Source of the DNA: Rhytidiadelphus loreus
Lineage: Eukaryota > Streptophyta > Bryopsida > Hypnales > Hylocomiaceae
Assembly: GCA_947034895.1 (NCBI GenBank)
Contig: OX344763.1
Span: 72,373,093 to 72,437,092, forward strand
Direction: 5' to 3'
Length of the DNA: 64,000 nt
Under the pieces are notes generated by a model that ran no database searches, had not been told where the DNA came from, and worked only from the letters and a program-made list of their open reading frames with translations. A program made the translations under genes and the position numbers. Every line of letters begins with the position of its first letter. Position 1 is the stretch's first letter. This document shows, one piece after another, positions 24,806 through 36,239 of the stretch.

Positions 24806-26920
24806 AATCCATATAAGTACTTTGATTTTGTATAAGTATTTTTTCTAAATATTTCTTAGTGTTCGTATAAATCCCCAAACTATAAAAACTCATTAAAGGT
24901 TTGCGGTTGTAAATGTTGTCAGAAGTTGAAAGTTTATTTAGAAAATAATCATAAATTGAATACATTGAGTGCAAGCTATTTTTTTTTATACATTATATAT
25001 AACAAAAATGGTACAGTCCATCGTATTTTGGATGCAGGAAATGTCAAATGTCATGAAGAAAGATTGAAAGAGCATGTAGATTTTAAATAATAGAAGTTTT
25101 GAAAGAAAACAAGGAGAGCACTATCAATTATGCCAAACATAAGTCACAAATCATTGTACCAAGTGGCACACATTCAATATCTAGTACAATTATGAATGAC
25201 AATTATAACAGTAAATGTCTATTTATGGTGACTAACTATTTTGAATGAGTGGTGAAACGGAAGAAGTTAATTTAAACTACTAGTACGTATGATTGTGAAT
25301 TTGAATTATTTGTTATATTAATTAACTATATAATTTAAATCCATAAATATTCATTTGCCATCCAATGCAATTCTGATAAGTTTGTGAACTTCACTTAGCA
25401 CGAAACGAAATCAACAAAATATTCATTTGCATTTCTGCTACAAAATATATGCTAAAGATATCTGAATTGTGGAACTTCAATTTTAATAAGGTACTAGTAC
25501 TAGCATTATTTATATGTGTTTAGAATTATATTTTAAAGTATTTTCATTCTTGTAAAATTATTTGAAGGCCATTTTTGAACAATATAATCTATGATTCTAA
25601 AAAATCGTAGTTTACTTTTAAAAAAAATATATAATTGATTCATTCTAATTTCTAAAGAACAAAGTCTTACTTATTTGGAAATAGTCTATTTCATTGGTTT
25701 ATATTTTTCAATGGACACTTTGTAATTACTGTAGAGTAGAAAAAAAATAAAACCATTTAGGATTCACAATTAAGGATAATTAAGAACCAAAATTCCTCTA
25801 AAAAAAAAAATAGTGTGGAATCAACTTTTGTTTAGGTGGAGGACTAAAGTTTATTTGGAAGAATTTTGGACTAACATTTGATCTTGCCTTTACATTCTCT
25901 AATTTTCTTAAATACATACCTAACTTGGATTCTTTTTTCATCAATTTCTCAGAACATCATGCAATTAAAAGTACAACAAATTCTAACGTAAGTTCTTTAT
26001 CTTTTTTTTGGACTTTATAAATTTTCAATGTGTTCTTTCTCGCAAGACACTAAATCATGCTCTATTATGAAGTGGGCCAATAGAGTAATTTGGGGGTTCA
26101 TTGGGGTACAATAAAAATTAAATCCTCATATTTTGAGTTCTGGGTATGGTCTCTACAGTGTGAAAAGTTTAGTTCTTCTTCAACAATCAATATTCAAAAA
26201 TTATAAATATAACCTATAGGTTTCAAGTACTTAACGTCTTCAAATACTTTAAGTAATGGCACTTGTAGAACTAAAATAATTACATAGAACTGAATTGTTT
26301 TCAATGAAAACCTTTTTAATACGTGGTATACATTTTTATACCTCATACGGCCAAAACACATGCGCAAATTGCTTAACTTTAGAAAAATAAAAATACTGTA
26401 CAAGATGTTCTTTTTTTTTAAAGAATTTCGAAGATAAATAGTTGCATTTCTATTCTATATAGAAGAATTCACTGTCATGCATTGGACATTTAGTGTCCAT
26501 GGTAGCGTTACAAGGCTAAGTGGTTCACAATCAAAGGTTACAACATACATAAACTCTTACGCGCTTTTACGTTTATATTCTGGACGATGAACAGAGGTCT
26601 TGCAAGCGTTGTTTCATCCAACTACCTTGTCATTAAAACAGATGTAATACTTGAATCTTGAGAAAACAAGCTTCTTTTATGCACAATTTCATGAAATTCT
26701 GGTGAATGGTGTTACTTTTCAAAGATATAAGCAATTTGGTAAATGGTGTTACTGTACAAAGGTATAAGCAAAAATGTGTCCAAATTTCAAAAAGAATCTA
26801 TTTGTTAAGGGGTTAAATATCGATGAAGAAGTTAGACCTTCGTACGAAGGTAGGTTCGCCCCTCAAAGCGAATATACCCTTAGGTCCGGGTAATTATCAA
26901 CCTCAGGCGAGTATAGATAC
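24806..26920. other. AT-rich non-coding DNA in inner element
   Basis: Short frames (24747-24974, 26194-26403) are compositional. No domain, RNA gene or palindrome is seen. Confidence 0.45.
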
Positions 26921-26929
26921 CGCTACAAC

Positions 26930-27370
26930 GGGCGTGTATGATTGACAGCACGCCGGGTATGCTTAACAGAGGGCGGGTATGAGTGGTTTAGTCGGGTATG
27001 AGTGAGGGGGTCGGGTATGAGTGAGGGGGGCCGGCCTCGGCCCTATGTCCTAGGGGGATTCGGGGTTCCGCCGAGTAGGCCATGCCCTGCCCGGCCAAGA
27101 AATAAAAGGAGCTCCCTGTATTGAACCGATTTTTGGAAATTTCTGCACTACCCTGAAGTAATTTGGGGCCTCTGATTGCAAATATGAGTTCAGAATTTCA
27201 AAAAAAAAATTTGTGTAAAAAATAAAAAATTTCAGTGTTTTGCTACGGGTAGGGGCAGGTAGGTGGAACCCCGAATCCCTCTGGGACATAGGGCCGAGGG
27301 GGGGCGGGTGTGGTTGAGGGGGGCGGGTATGATTGAGGGGGGCGGGTATGGAAGCGGGTACGGGCGAGAA
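26930..27370. repeat. G-rich GGGTATGANTGAGG minisatellite carrying a foldback insert
   Basis: Units such as GGGTATGAGTGAGGGGG and GGGCGGGTATGATTGAGGGG flank an inverted repeat whose 35-bp arms (27035-27069 and 27265-27299) match with three differences. The arms read CCTCGGCCCTATGTCC..GGATTCGGGGTTCC and its complement, around about 195 bp of spacer. The right flank has repeated G3-G6 runs that could fold as a G-quadruplex on the plus strand. Confidence 0.8.
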
Positions 27371-27599
27371 TGAGTGTCAGGCGTTAGGGTTTGGCGCTCC
27401 GTGTTGGCGCTGAGTTTTTTGTTTTCTGCCGTGCTGCTTGGTCTTCCTCCGTTCTGATCTTGTGGAGTGAGGTCTTGGCAAAGGTTGGAGTGAGCTCTTG
27501 GCAGAGGTTGGAATAGCTTGAAGGATTTGGAGGAGCTCAGCGTTGCTTGGCGGAATCGGCGCAACTTTGAAGCAGCTTGGAAGAGCGCAGATGTGTGAG

Positions 27600-28260
27600 G
27601 TATAGTCTTTCTCGCCTTCGATTTCTGCGTTCGATTTTAGGTGATCTTCCGTGCGTTGTTTGAGGGACGCCTTGTGCAACTCAAGCAAGCTGTGTTGTTT
27701 TCGATCGCCTTGTGTGATCTTCCGTGAGTATACCTGTGCGACGTGGGTTTCGTTGTTTTGAATTGCTTGTATGTGATCTTCCGTGAGTAGTGTGTGACAG
27801 GCTGTGAGATCTTCCGTGAGCAAGCTCCTGTTCAGATGTTATATGAATGCACAAACCTCAAGCGAGCTGTGAGATCTCCTGTTCAGATGTGTTCTTCCGT
27901 GAGTAGTGTGTGACAGGCTGCGAGATCTTCCGTGAGCAAGCTCCTGTTGGAGGGGTTATATGAATGTACAAACCTCAAGCAAGCTGTGAGATCTCCTGTT
28001 CAGATGGTGCTTGTGAATGTTTGGAACTCTATTTTTTATGTTTTGCTGTGAATTTGTTGTTGGGATACCAGGAAATTTTCCAATGCACGACAAATTTTGT
28101 TAAATTTTTTTGACATGCTTGCACGTTTGTAGGTCAGTGTGACAAAAACACAATTGTGTTGTTGATTAGCGTGTACATACACTTTGTCGATTTCTGGCTC
28201 CAGGTAAGTCATTTGCTTGAATAGGAATTAGGGTTTAGGCATCCAAATTAGGGTTTAGAG
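27600..28260 (+). promoter_or_regulatory. Putative 5' region of inner ParB/methylase locus with 116-bp duplication
   Basis: GATCTTCCGTGAG and TGTGAGATCTCCTG recur many times. A larger segment starting TTCCGTGAGTAGTGTGTGAC is duplicated at 27779 and 27895 (116 bp apart). It lies directly upstream of the palindrome cluster that precedes the gene. I infer promoter or untranslated first exon; the minus-strand frame at 27377-27823 is a shadow of this repeat. Confidence 0.35.
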
Positions 28261-28296
28261 TTTACCAAACACGACAACAATAACCTGCACGAGAAT

Positions 28297-29080
28297 ATAT
28301 CCCCGATGCGACGATAAAACCCTTTCTTCAAAAGGCAGATATGGTCACAAGAGTGGGAAATGGAGTCACCCACTAATAGAACAGGAACAGAGAACTCCGT
28401 CAATTATCCTCGACTCGAGGATAACATATGACCCGATGACACCTACAATTTTCAATCTATAAAACTCACAATTCACTAAAAGAAATTAAATTTATAGTCT
28501 AATAAAACTTACAAAGCAAAAAACTAAAACAAAGATTATCCCCGAATCGACGATAATCCGAGTGATTTATAGACTCAAATCACACAAACGAACATAGGAT
28601 TCTAACTTATAAAAATACCAATGAACAACACTAAAAAACAAATTTTAAAATTTTAAAAATTTAATCATAAATAGTTTAGGCACACCTAAATTGTAAGAGC
28701 TTATCCTCGAGTCGGTGATAATAGAACCGATAACATAACAAACAAGAGCTGCAAAGATTAGATTGTTCACATCGTCGTATGGTGATAAAAACAGACGAAA
28801 CGATGCGCGCCATTATTAAAAAAGGATAAAAAAACTGACAAATAAACAATCTGGCCAAAATAAATAAGAAGGAAATTATCATCGATACGATGATACTCAA
28901 ACTCATGAGCAACTACCACGACCCACTGTAGAAATTAGAATTAATGCAATCCCAGAAATCACCAAATACAACACAATCACAAGAAAAAGCACAGGGACGA
29001 AAGCATTCGAAAACTATTGAAACATTTTAAAATAAGTGAAACAAAATACTAAGAATTCATTATCCTCGCATCGACGATAA
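28297..29080. repeat. Cluster of seven 21-bp palindromes upstream of inner ParB/methylase gene
   Basis: Copies at 28297-28317, 28404-28424 (perfect: CCTCGA-C-TCGAGG), 28536-28556, 28701-28721, 28768-28788, 28876-28896 (CATCGATACGATG) and 29060-29080. They lie in the presumed 5' untranslated intron, which ends at the acceptor TTGCAG at 29117. Confidence 0.9.
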
Positions 29081-29127
29081 TGAATCACTGAATGACCTAC
29101 ATGTACATTGATTGCAGGTACAACACG

Positions 29128-32100
29128 ATGGAACCAACAGATGGGTATGACTACTCGGCAAGCGGGCACCATCTACTTCCCTTTCAGAATCCAATGAAGG
29201 ACGAACCCTTCATTGCCGAGATGGAGGACACGTATGGAACACTCTGGGAGTTTAAGGACTACATCTCGACGTGGTCATTCGGAGTGAATCGGTTCAAGAA
29301 TTACGTCTTCCTCCGTTACCGTGTCCGAGGGACAACTACATTCATGCCCTGGAACATTAAGGAAAAAATCACGTTAATTGAGGAGCACAATCAAGACTAC
29401 GTTGTCATAGTGCTCCGTGAGTGCGATGACAAAGGAAATCCTGGAGATCATTTTCACTCAATTGTCATTGACGTAAATTCAGAGCACGCAAAATTTGATC
29501 TGGATAGCCTCATGGACTTTCTCAAGGGATCACAAATGGAGTCCTTGAACGACCAATTCGTGAAATCAGGATACGTTCCTTGGCTGAACACCACGGCAAA
29601 GTCGATTGCCGCGAGACTGCGCATAATATTCCAGACGCTAGATCGATATGCACTTGAACATGTCGAGGCGGAACCGGCAATAGGTCGCGCCGCTGCTCAA
29701 GGACGACGGAAGGAGACCGAGTTACTAACAACACCAACAACTGTCGAGGGGGTGTCGGGAGGGAGAGCTTCAAGGCCGGGACAAACCAGATCCGAGCCTC
29801 AAAAACGAGACTCAGCACCCTCTGAAGAAGCAGGGCCATCCAAGAAAAGAAGGAAAAGTCATCCAGGTGGACCTGCTGGTGCAGGTAGTTCGGGATCAGC
29901 ATTGACGACAGTGTCGGCTGGTCCAACAACTTCGTCAGCTCCAGTGCTTGAATATGAGAAGTTTGCAGAGATTCAGAAGAACTTCTGGGCGGAGCACAAA
30001 AACTGCTTCCTATTCGATGATCAGTCCTTGCAGGTTGACATCGACCAATGCATATTGGCTCTTCCCCAGTATGTCATTCGGACCCTACAACGGGACATTG
30101 TCGATGCGAACAAGAAAGAACTCATTCAGTACATTGACATCAAACAACGGCAGAAGCTGTGTCTCACTCCAGTTGACGGCAGAAATAGATTATTGAAGAA
30201 AAAGCCTGAGAACTGGGATGATATTAAGAATGGTCGATTCATGATTATCAACGGCCAGCACAACATAACAACTTCCCAAGAACTCCAAGAAGGAGGATGT
30301 GGAGAGGCGAGGAAGGTAGAACTTCAGAGATGGGATGCTTATATAGTGTGGACGCTCGATCCCGCTAAGCTCAGGGGTATCTCGAAGTTCTACAACATCA
30401 CCAATCATTTGGACCACGCCCAACCAACCTGGGGGAACCAAATGATCAGCTGCAGGCAGATATGGATGGCTTACAAGCGGCCAACAGACACCCGTAGCGA
30501 AGCTCAGACACGGAAAAATGAAGTCGTGTTTCACCTGAGCAATTTCAAGGTACAGCCACGTTATCACCGATTCGGTAATAATAAGAACCATCAATTCGAA
30601 TGAACAATCGATAGAAACATTTCATTGGTCATTCAACAAAAATAGAATACGATTCAGCCAGTATTAATTTCACTTAGCAAGTGTTAATGTGCTTGTTTCA
30701 ATATGCTAACCTCATCCTCGAGTCGAGGATAACCTGTTCTGGCTATTCAATACGATATGTTCATTCTAACATTATCTACTACCGGATCTTGCAGAGTTTT
30801 ACTGATGCGGTAATCGAGAGGTTCCAGAATATTAATCCCGAGAGGGATGGTGCCTTAATTAATGGAACCGCGGATCTGAAACCTGAAATCCAGATCATTA
30901 CGTTGCCTAATGATCTTTGGGCAATGTGGGAGACGTTTCTCACAAAGCACTCCGAGGGCGAATTGATTGATCCATTCTACCTGACAATGCACAAGGACGT
31001 GAAGGGATTCAAGCTGAAGAATCACTCTTTGAAAAGAGAGTTCTTCAAACATTTTGGGCACTTCACTGACAAAGACTACGGGGTCAATGCGCAACACCTG
31101 ATCGGTCAAACCCCGGGGCGGAAGGCTTTGTACCCGAAAGTATCCGTCGGGGTTCCCAAATTTATTGTTCCTGACAATATGACGCACAAAGACTGGATGG
31201 ATCGGAGGAAGCGCAAGAAAGTTGTGCTTCAGGACTTGATGGCAATCAAGCCAGCCTTAAAATTTTTTGATAGTGCGGGTAATGTTGTCCATGAGACGTG
31301 GCACTCTTGGAAGGCAAGGCACAGGTTCACTTCAGCCTCGTGGGATTTCCTGCTCACGCACCCGAAGGCAGAGTACTTCAAACGGCGTCTGCGCAACGAT
31401 GCATGGCTGAAGCGGGCGAAGGACCTTGAGAAGCAGTTTCCCGAGGTCCATCACATGTTCGTGCGGTTCATGAAGCTGAAGTACCAACTTCCTGAACCTG
31501 TTGGAGGGGTGCAGATCAGGGGGATAGATTACAGCGCGAAGGCGTTGATGACGAGTTCCAATTACCAATATCACCCCCTAGAAGTCAACCTGGCTGTCGT
31601 GGATATGAGAGAAATCCCTATCCACAAACAGGGAGGCAACCCCATGGAGCCCTTCCTCCACTTCCTGAAGAATAAACTCGAGCCAGAAATGACAACGCCA
31701 AACGTGTGGCTATTCATTTTGAAGCGAAGAGACGAAATCAAGACTGCAACAGTTTTTGCAGGTTTGCACCTCAACGAGTACGAGTGTGCGATGTCGAAGT
31801 ACGTACCGAGCAGAGCAGAGCTGTTAGACAACATCTCAACGCGCGCGACCGCTCCAGACGTGCCACTCCTGTTCCTTTTCAAAAAAGGAAACAAATTTGC
31901 GGAAGCGGCTCGTACCTTGTTCAAAACGAGGTACGTGACGTCGGACCACAACGTGTACTACTACGAATTCGGTAGGAACACGGAGGACAAGTGGAGATTC
32001 GAGGCCTCCGAACTCCGAATGGAGTTCTACCTCGACATCTTGCAGCTATTTGCGCAGCCCAAGGAAAACGTTTTGGGCATCTACACGGGAGCCAAGTTCA

Positions 32101-33602
32101 TGCTGGCTGCCAAGGTATAAGACATTGCCACAGAGGCTTCTGTTATCACCGTGTCGGGGATAAGCCTCCTAGAATATTCAATTTGAATGTCATTACTACA
32201 TGTTTTTTCATCTATCTCGTGTGGTTCACAGGCCGGACTTATCCTCGAATCGAGGATACCCCTTGTCCTAGTTAATGACATGTCCTGTGTGTGGCAGATG
32301 TTCGGGGCGTTCTTCTATGGATTTGTTGATAAGGAAGACGTCAAGACCTACCTCAATGTCTCATACTTGGCAAATAAGATGGACAAAAATGATTTCATGA
32401 TGTCCAATTCACCTTATTCGATGCTGTATGAGAAGCCACCTTCACGTGAACCTATCGCGGATGACTCGAGCCCCCCCGCATCGCCACCGATGACTCTTGT
32501 GTCTCCGGCGGTTCATAGTGACAGGGAGACTGATGGACCGCAGCCAAGATCTGACCCCGTTGTCGAGGGTATCGATGAGTATGGAACAAACACATTCCAG
32601 ATTTTCATGTGGATGGCCTCTCCTGGAGTCACACCCACTGATAGAACCGATCCTGCGGTTGAGGAAACGGCGACGGAGCCGGCTGCCCCTCCAAGGTCCA
32701 CTCGACGTGCAAGGACCAATACACCTGTAGATACCTCAGCGCCTGCGAGTTCCTCCGCGCCTGTAGGGTCCGATGTACCGGCTACACTTGTCAATGAGTT
32801 TCCGGTTGATGAGGGCATGGAGACGGACTCTGAGTTCGATCGGCAGCGTGCAGCGAGCGGAGGAGGGGGGCAAAGGAAAACTCAAGGGTAGGAGGATGTC
32901 GACGCTCTCGGTGACAAACCCCTCATTACGCAAGAGGGCACACAAGAGAAAGCGCCTGAGATCATTGACCTGGGCGATGACGATGACGAATTAGATCACC
33001 CTCGAGGGTCGGACGAGGACGAGGAAGATCTAGACGGCCCTCCCAAGGTGACGGAAGTGAAGCCTCTCGTTTTACCTTCTGGCTTTGTTGTGAAGGTGGA
33101 GAAGGACTTCTGGAAAAATGAGGAGGAGAGGAGGCAGAGGAGGATCGACCATTTCAAGCAAAGAGAGGCCGAGAAATTGGAAAAGGAGGCGAAGGACAAA
33201 GCATTGGCTGAGGCCAATGCGAAGATTGTTCAAATGCAGTTGGATTCGCGGAGAGAGATGGACAGTATCACTTCTCAGCTTGCAGAGCTGAAGAAAATGA
33301 TTAGTTCACAAGGGAATCAAGGGGTGCCAGATTCCTCTCCTGCATCTCAGGCTCCTCCGCCACCACCTCCTCCTTCCTCCTTCACTAATCCATCAGGGCA
33401 TAATGAGGTTATCCAGTCAACGCCGGCATCTCAAATGCCAAACGTCTCCTCCCAAGACCAAAGCAAGGTCGAGGCCCTCCCTAAACTCCGCAACGTCACA
33501 GAGGCTGCCAAGGATTATCCTCGACTCGGTGATACTGCCCAAGCGCTTCCTGGGACATCGGGTGGCAAGGTTTCACAGCTCCCATGTCAAGTATCGGAGT
33601 AG
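29128..33602 (+). CDS. ParB/Srx-like plus DNA-methylase-like protein, inner copy, exons 1-3
   Basis: Exons 29128-30549, 30795-32114 and 32298-33602, all joined in phase 0 at GT..AG sites shared with the outer copy. The start ATG at 29128 lies 10 bases after an acceptor. Exon 1: an unrecognised N-terminal region (residues 1-180), a low-complexity linker, then a domain with GRFMIINGQHNITTSQEL near residue 371, resembling the G-x-H-R/N-x-x-A box of ParB/sulfiredoxin-fold proteins. Exon 2 ends in VLGIYTGAKFMLAAK, which with exon 3 (MFGAFFYGFVD) matches the glycine loop and following strand of N6A/N4C methylases (FxGxG..AA..GR.xhGhE). At the catalytic DPPY position it has AVVDM, so methylation activity is doubtful. 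Exon 3 is Pro/Ser-rich with a coiled coil (33100-33300). An in-frame TAG at 32889-32891 interrupts exon 3. The TAG at 33600 is shared with the outer copy. Confidence 0.65.
30550..30794 (+). other. Intron 1 of inner locus with one palindrome
   Basis: GT at 30550 and AG at 30793-30794; the outer copy has its intron at exactly the same codon boundary (after K, before SFT). It carries a palindrome at 30712-30732 (CCTCGA-G-TCGAGG). Confidence 0.8.
32115..32297 (+). other. Intron 2 of inner locus with two palindromes
   Basis: Splits the methylase-like glycine loop between AAK and MFG, as in the outer copy. It carries palindromes at 32143-32163 and 32239-32259. Confidence 0.8.
33515..33535. repeat. 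21-bp palindrome inside coding exon 3 (inner)
   Basis: TTATCCTCGACTCGGTGATA codes for YPRLGD within the exon. The outer copy has a perfect palindrome at the equivalent place (42647-42667) coding for YPRVED. Confidence 0.85.
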
Positions 33603-33605
33603 GTC

Positions 33606-33770
33606 ATGCCGGAAATCCAACCGCCTTCTGATCTTGACGATGAGGAGAGAGTGGACTACGGAGAAGACGAGAAGGATCCAGAGGACGATATCCCGATGGA
33701 ATCCGGGGGCGGGTCGTTGGAGGTCCCTGTAGAAGGGAGGACTGATTCTCGACCGGCCGATACTACACAG
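33606..33770 (+). CDS. Acidic downstream segment after the shared TAG (inner)
   Basis: Directly after the TAG at 33600 the same frame restarts with ATG at 33606 and runs to a donor ACACAG|GTACAG at 33771. It encodes an acidic peptide with ERVDYGED, matching QVDYGDYDD in the outer copy. Phase 0 at the donor allows joining to exon 4 (34098). It is either the N-terminus of a second protein (acidic segment plus FCP1-like domain) or the continuation of the first by readthrough or splicing. Confidence 0.45.
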
Positions 33771-34097
33771 GTACAGACCTCTGACCCTTATAAATTCGAT
33801 TAATTGAAGGAATTCTCCTGGTCCAGTGTGTTCGTAGTTTCCCGAACTTAATTGTACTCTCGCTTCGTGACAGGAATGCGAGCCCCGTCCTTGATTACCT
33901 GGCGCAAACGGCGTTGACGGAGATTCCGTCTGTACAATAGTGTAGCATAGTGTTGACTCTGCATTTTTGGCGGCTTAGTAGAAAGACGAGTTTTCGACAT
34001 GTATTATATAATCTATGTAAATAAAATACGCGCGTTTATTTATATAAGGTGCAAGTCCATCTAATTGTATCCCACTGTCCATGTTTTTTTGGCTCAG
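33771..34097 (+). promoter_or_regulatory. Intron 3 with possible poly(A) signals (inner)
   Basis: Contains TGTAGCATAG near 33940 and CTATGTAAATAAAATACG near 34015. The outer copy keeps TGTAGCATAG (about 43190) and TTGTAAATAAATATATATGCG (about 43255) at the same relative places. TGTAA-type elements suggest an intronic polyadenylation site, so one transcription unit could make short and long messages. Confidence 0.35.
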
Positions 34098-35095
34098 CTT
34101 CAAAAACATGAAAGCGTACACCGTCCACTACAAATGAAAGCACTTCCTCTCGAGAGCCCCCGGTCGATTAGTGGAATTAAATGCATCTCTCAGCTTTCTG
34201 GCTCTGCAACTTCTGCATTTAACCAGGTACCTCCCATTCTTCGTTGTTTTGTTTTGATCAAGTAGAATCGGAGGGGTCGAAAGAGGTGGAGGCCAGGATT
34301 GAACGTCCTATGATGCCTCCACCGCGGAGGAAATGGCTGAACATTGTCTTCGACCTGAACGGCGTGTTGTGCCAGACGGCGCAAAAATCATATGGCGAGA
34401 AAATGAAGCCCTACAGGCTCGAAGACAATGTTCTCTGCCATCGGAACCCCACGATCATCGGCCCCAAGGTGGTTTTCGCTCGGCAGAATCTCGGCGAATT
34501 CCTCCGGCAGGCTTCGGAGATTGCACATAGGGTCATTGTGTGGACCACCATGTTGAAGCGCAACGCTGAACCGATCGCGGGGCACTTGTTCTCGGGCTGC
34601 AGAACCCCTTACGATATCCTAGGTTAAGAGCAGAGCACGAAAATAGAAATCGCTAAGGGAAAATACTTCCATTTGAATAAACAAGTGCATTTCATGAAAG
34701 TGCTTTCGGACAGTTTGTTCACAACTAATGGTGGGAGGCCGAGCATTGACTCGTCCAACACCCTTCTCATTGACGATAGTCCTCACAAGAGTATCTGCAA
34801 TGAGAATGGGAACGCGATATTCCTCAAGTCCTGGGATCACACCTACCGGAGGGACGACGTTCTCTTGGGCATCCTCCTTCCTTGGCTTCGGCGGTTGCAT
34901 TCATCTTGTCCGGACGGCGGATTGTTGAAATATGTCAACGAAAACCGAATCGGTTTAAACCCGCTCGAACGTGATGACTATAACATGAAGGAGGTCATAG
35001 AGGGCATGATGGAGTCGGCCGAGGTCATGGGTTCGCGATTTGATCTTCGGGATATAGGCCTAGTGATAGAAAAGAAACGCAGCCGAAAAAAATAG
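34098..35095 (+). pseudogene. FCP1-like HAD-family domain, inner copy (exons 4-5), damaged
   Basis: Exon 4 (34098-34226) is exactly 129 bp, as in the outer copy, and codes for a short basic segment (HRPLQMKA..SGIKC). Exon 5 (from 34262) codes for an FCP1/NIF-type HAD domain: motif I is FDLNGVL (34349-34367), with Asn where active HAD phosphatases have the second Asp. A motif IV-like LLIDDSPHKS lies at 34761-34790 and PWLRRL near 34890. Known FCP1-type enzymes dephosphorylate serine/threonine, but the changed motif I makes activity uncertain. Damage: the acceptor before exon 5 reads CAA instead of CAG (34259-34261), and TAA at 34625 replaces the outer copy's CAA (Gln). The ORF ends at a TAG at 35093, at the position matching the final stop of the outer copy. 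Confidence 0.6.
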
Positions 35096-35324
35096 ACTTC
35101 CGTATAGACGCGCATTCAAGGGCCCAGGCATATCGTATTTTGTATTTTATATTCATGTATTCAACATTTATAAATTGTAAATAATATATATTGAGTTCTT
35201 TTTCATCTTTCATTGTATTCTTCGCTTTTTCTTGGACTCTGCGATGTATTCCATGTTTCCTTCCTTTAACAACTGGAGGAAAATGTGTGTGGGTTTGCAC
35301 AATCCACACATTTACCTATTGCAG

Positions 35325-36239
35325 GTTGAAGGTCTCTGTTTTGTTAAAACAGCGAAAAGGCAGAAGCTCTTGAGGAGTCTCCTTTCCGGTTCCATGAAGT
35401 CGGTGTCCACCAAGTCCGAATCGAAAGGCGGGAGCTGCGATACGGTTCCCCTGTCTAAGCCCTATATGTTGCGTTCAGCCACAGATGCCGCCTCGGCTGC
35501 CATAGACTATTCCAAGGGGAACGTCGAGGACGGGGTCGTAGACAGCCCCCCCAGTCGCGGACCGGGCAGGACTCCCATCTGCTCCCCTTCGCCGTTGAAG
35601 TGAGCATCCTCGAGTCGTGGGCCGTCGCTGTTGCCAGGTTTGCGGACGGACAGAGGGACGAGCCGCAAACTACAACTTCCTCTCGAAGACACACTCGGTC
35701 ATCCTCGAGGCGAGGATGTCGTCTCCGATCCGTCCGCACTGCCTATTGTCCTCAAGGTTGGAGTGATGTCATTGGATGGGGTTGAGGACGAGATGACGAT
35801 TCCAAGTCCCAGGCCGTGTGCTGCGAGACGCTTACCTCGACTCAACGATAACTGGACTTCCTCGTCTAAGTTGACGATCCCCAGACAGTTACCGTCCGCC
35901 GACAGTCTTTTCCGTCATCGAAATCTTAGAGAACTTCGACGGTCTCTGGGCTCTACATCAACTAGTACTGGGTTTCCGTACGGAAACAATGCGAAAGTAT
36001 CGTTGCCAACCGTGCCTCCGCGAGGATCAAAGTCTCATTCAGCTTCGGAAGTTCCTCATGCCACATACAATTCGAAAAGGAAAGCCAATGGATCTCATAG
36101 TCTAGGGCTATGTGATGCTGTGGATAGTACAAGCAGGCCGCAATATCATTCTCGACTCGAGGATATCTTGAGAGGCCGCACAATGCTGAAGGCAAAAGAG
36201 ATTGAGAAGAGCAATTGTACATCCAAGAGCAATACTTAG
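35325..36239 (+). pseudogene. Ser/Pro/Arg-rich disordered protein, inner copy, one TGA
   Basis: An exon starts after TATTGCAG at 35324, as in the outer copy, and is open to 36239 except for TGA at 35601-35603. The outer copy has CGC (Arg) there. The conserved block is DSPPSRGPGRTP(I/V)CSPSPLK (35541-35600); later blocks are PSADSLFR and YHSRLEDILRG. The composition is typical of intrinsically disordered or chromatin-associated linkers. No known domain. It may be a final exon of the ParB/methylase locus or a separate small gene; the stop of exon 5 and TGTAAATA-type signals between them favour an alternative 3' product. Confidence 0.5.
35604..36166. repeat. Four palindromes inside the Ser/Pro-rich coding exon (inner)
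   Basis: At 35604-35624 (half decayed), 35699-35719 (CATCCTCGAGGCGAGGATG), 35832-35851 and 36146-36166 (CTCGACTCGAG). They encode recurring peptides of the type PRGED, PRLND and SRLED. Three have palindromic counterparts at equivalent sites of the outer copy (44841, 45070, 45383). Confidence 0.8.

Noticed and set aside
27377..27823. Minus-strand 148-codon gene
   Set aside because: It is a shadow of the GATCTTCCGTGAG repeat region upstream of the inner ParB/methylase locus and has no domain.
29522..31951. Minus-strand frames opposite the ParB/methylase exons
   Set aside because: They are complementary shadows of GC-richer coding exons and are not conserved as frames between the two copies.
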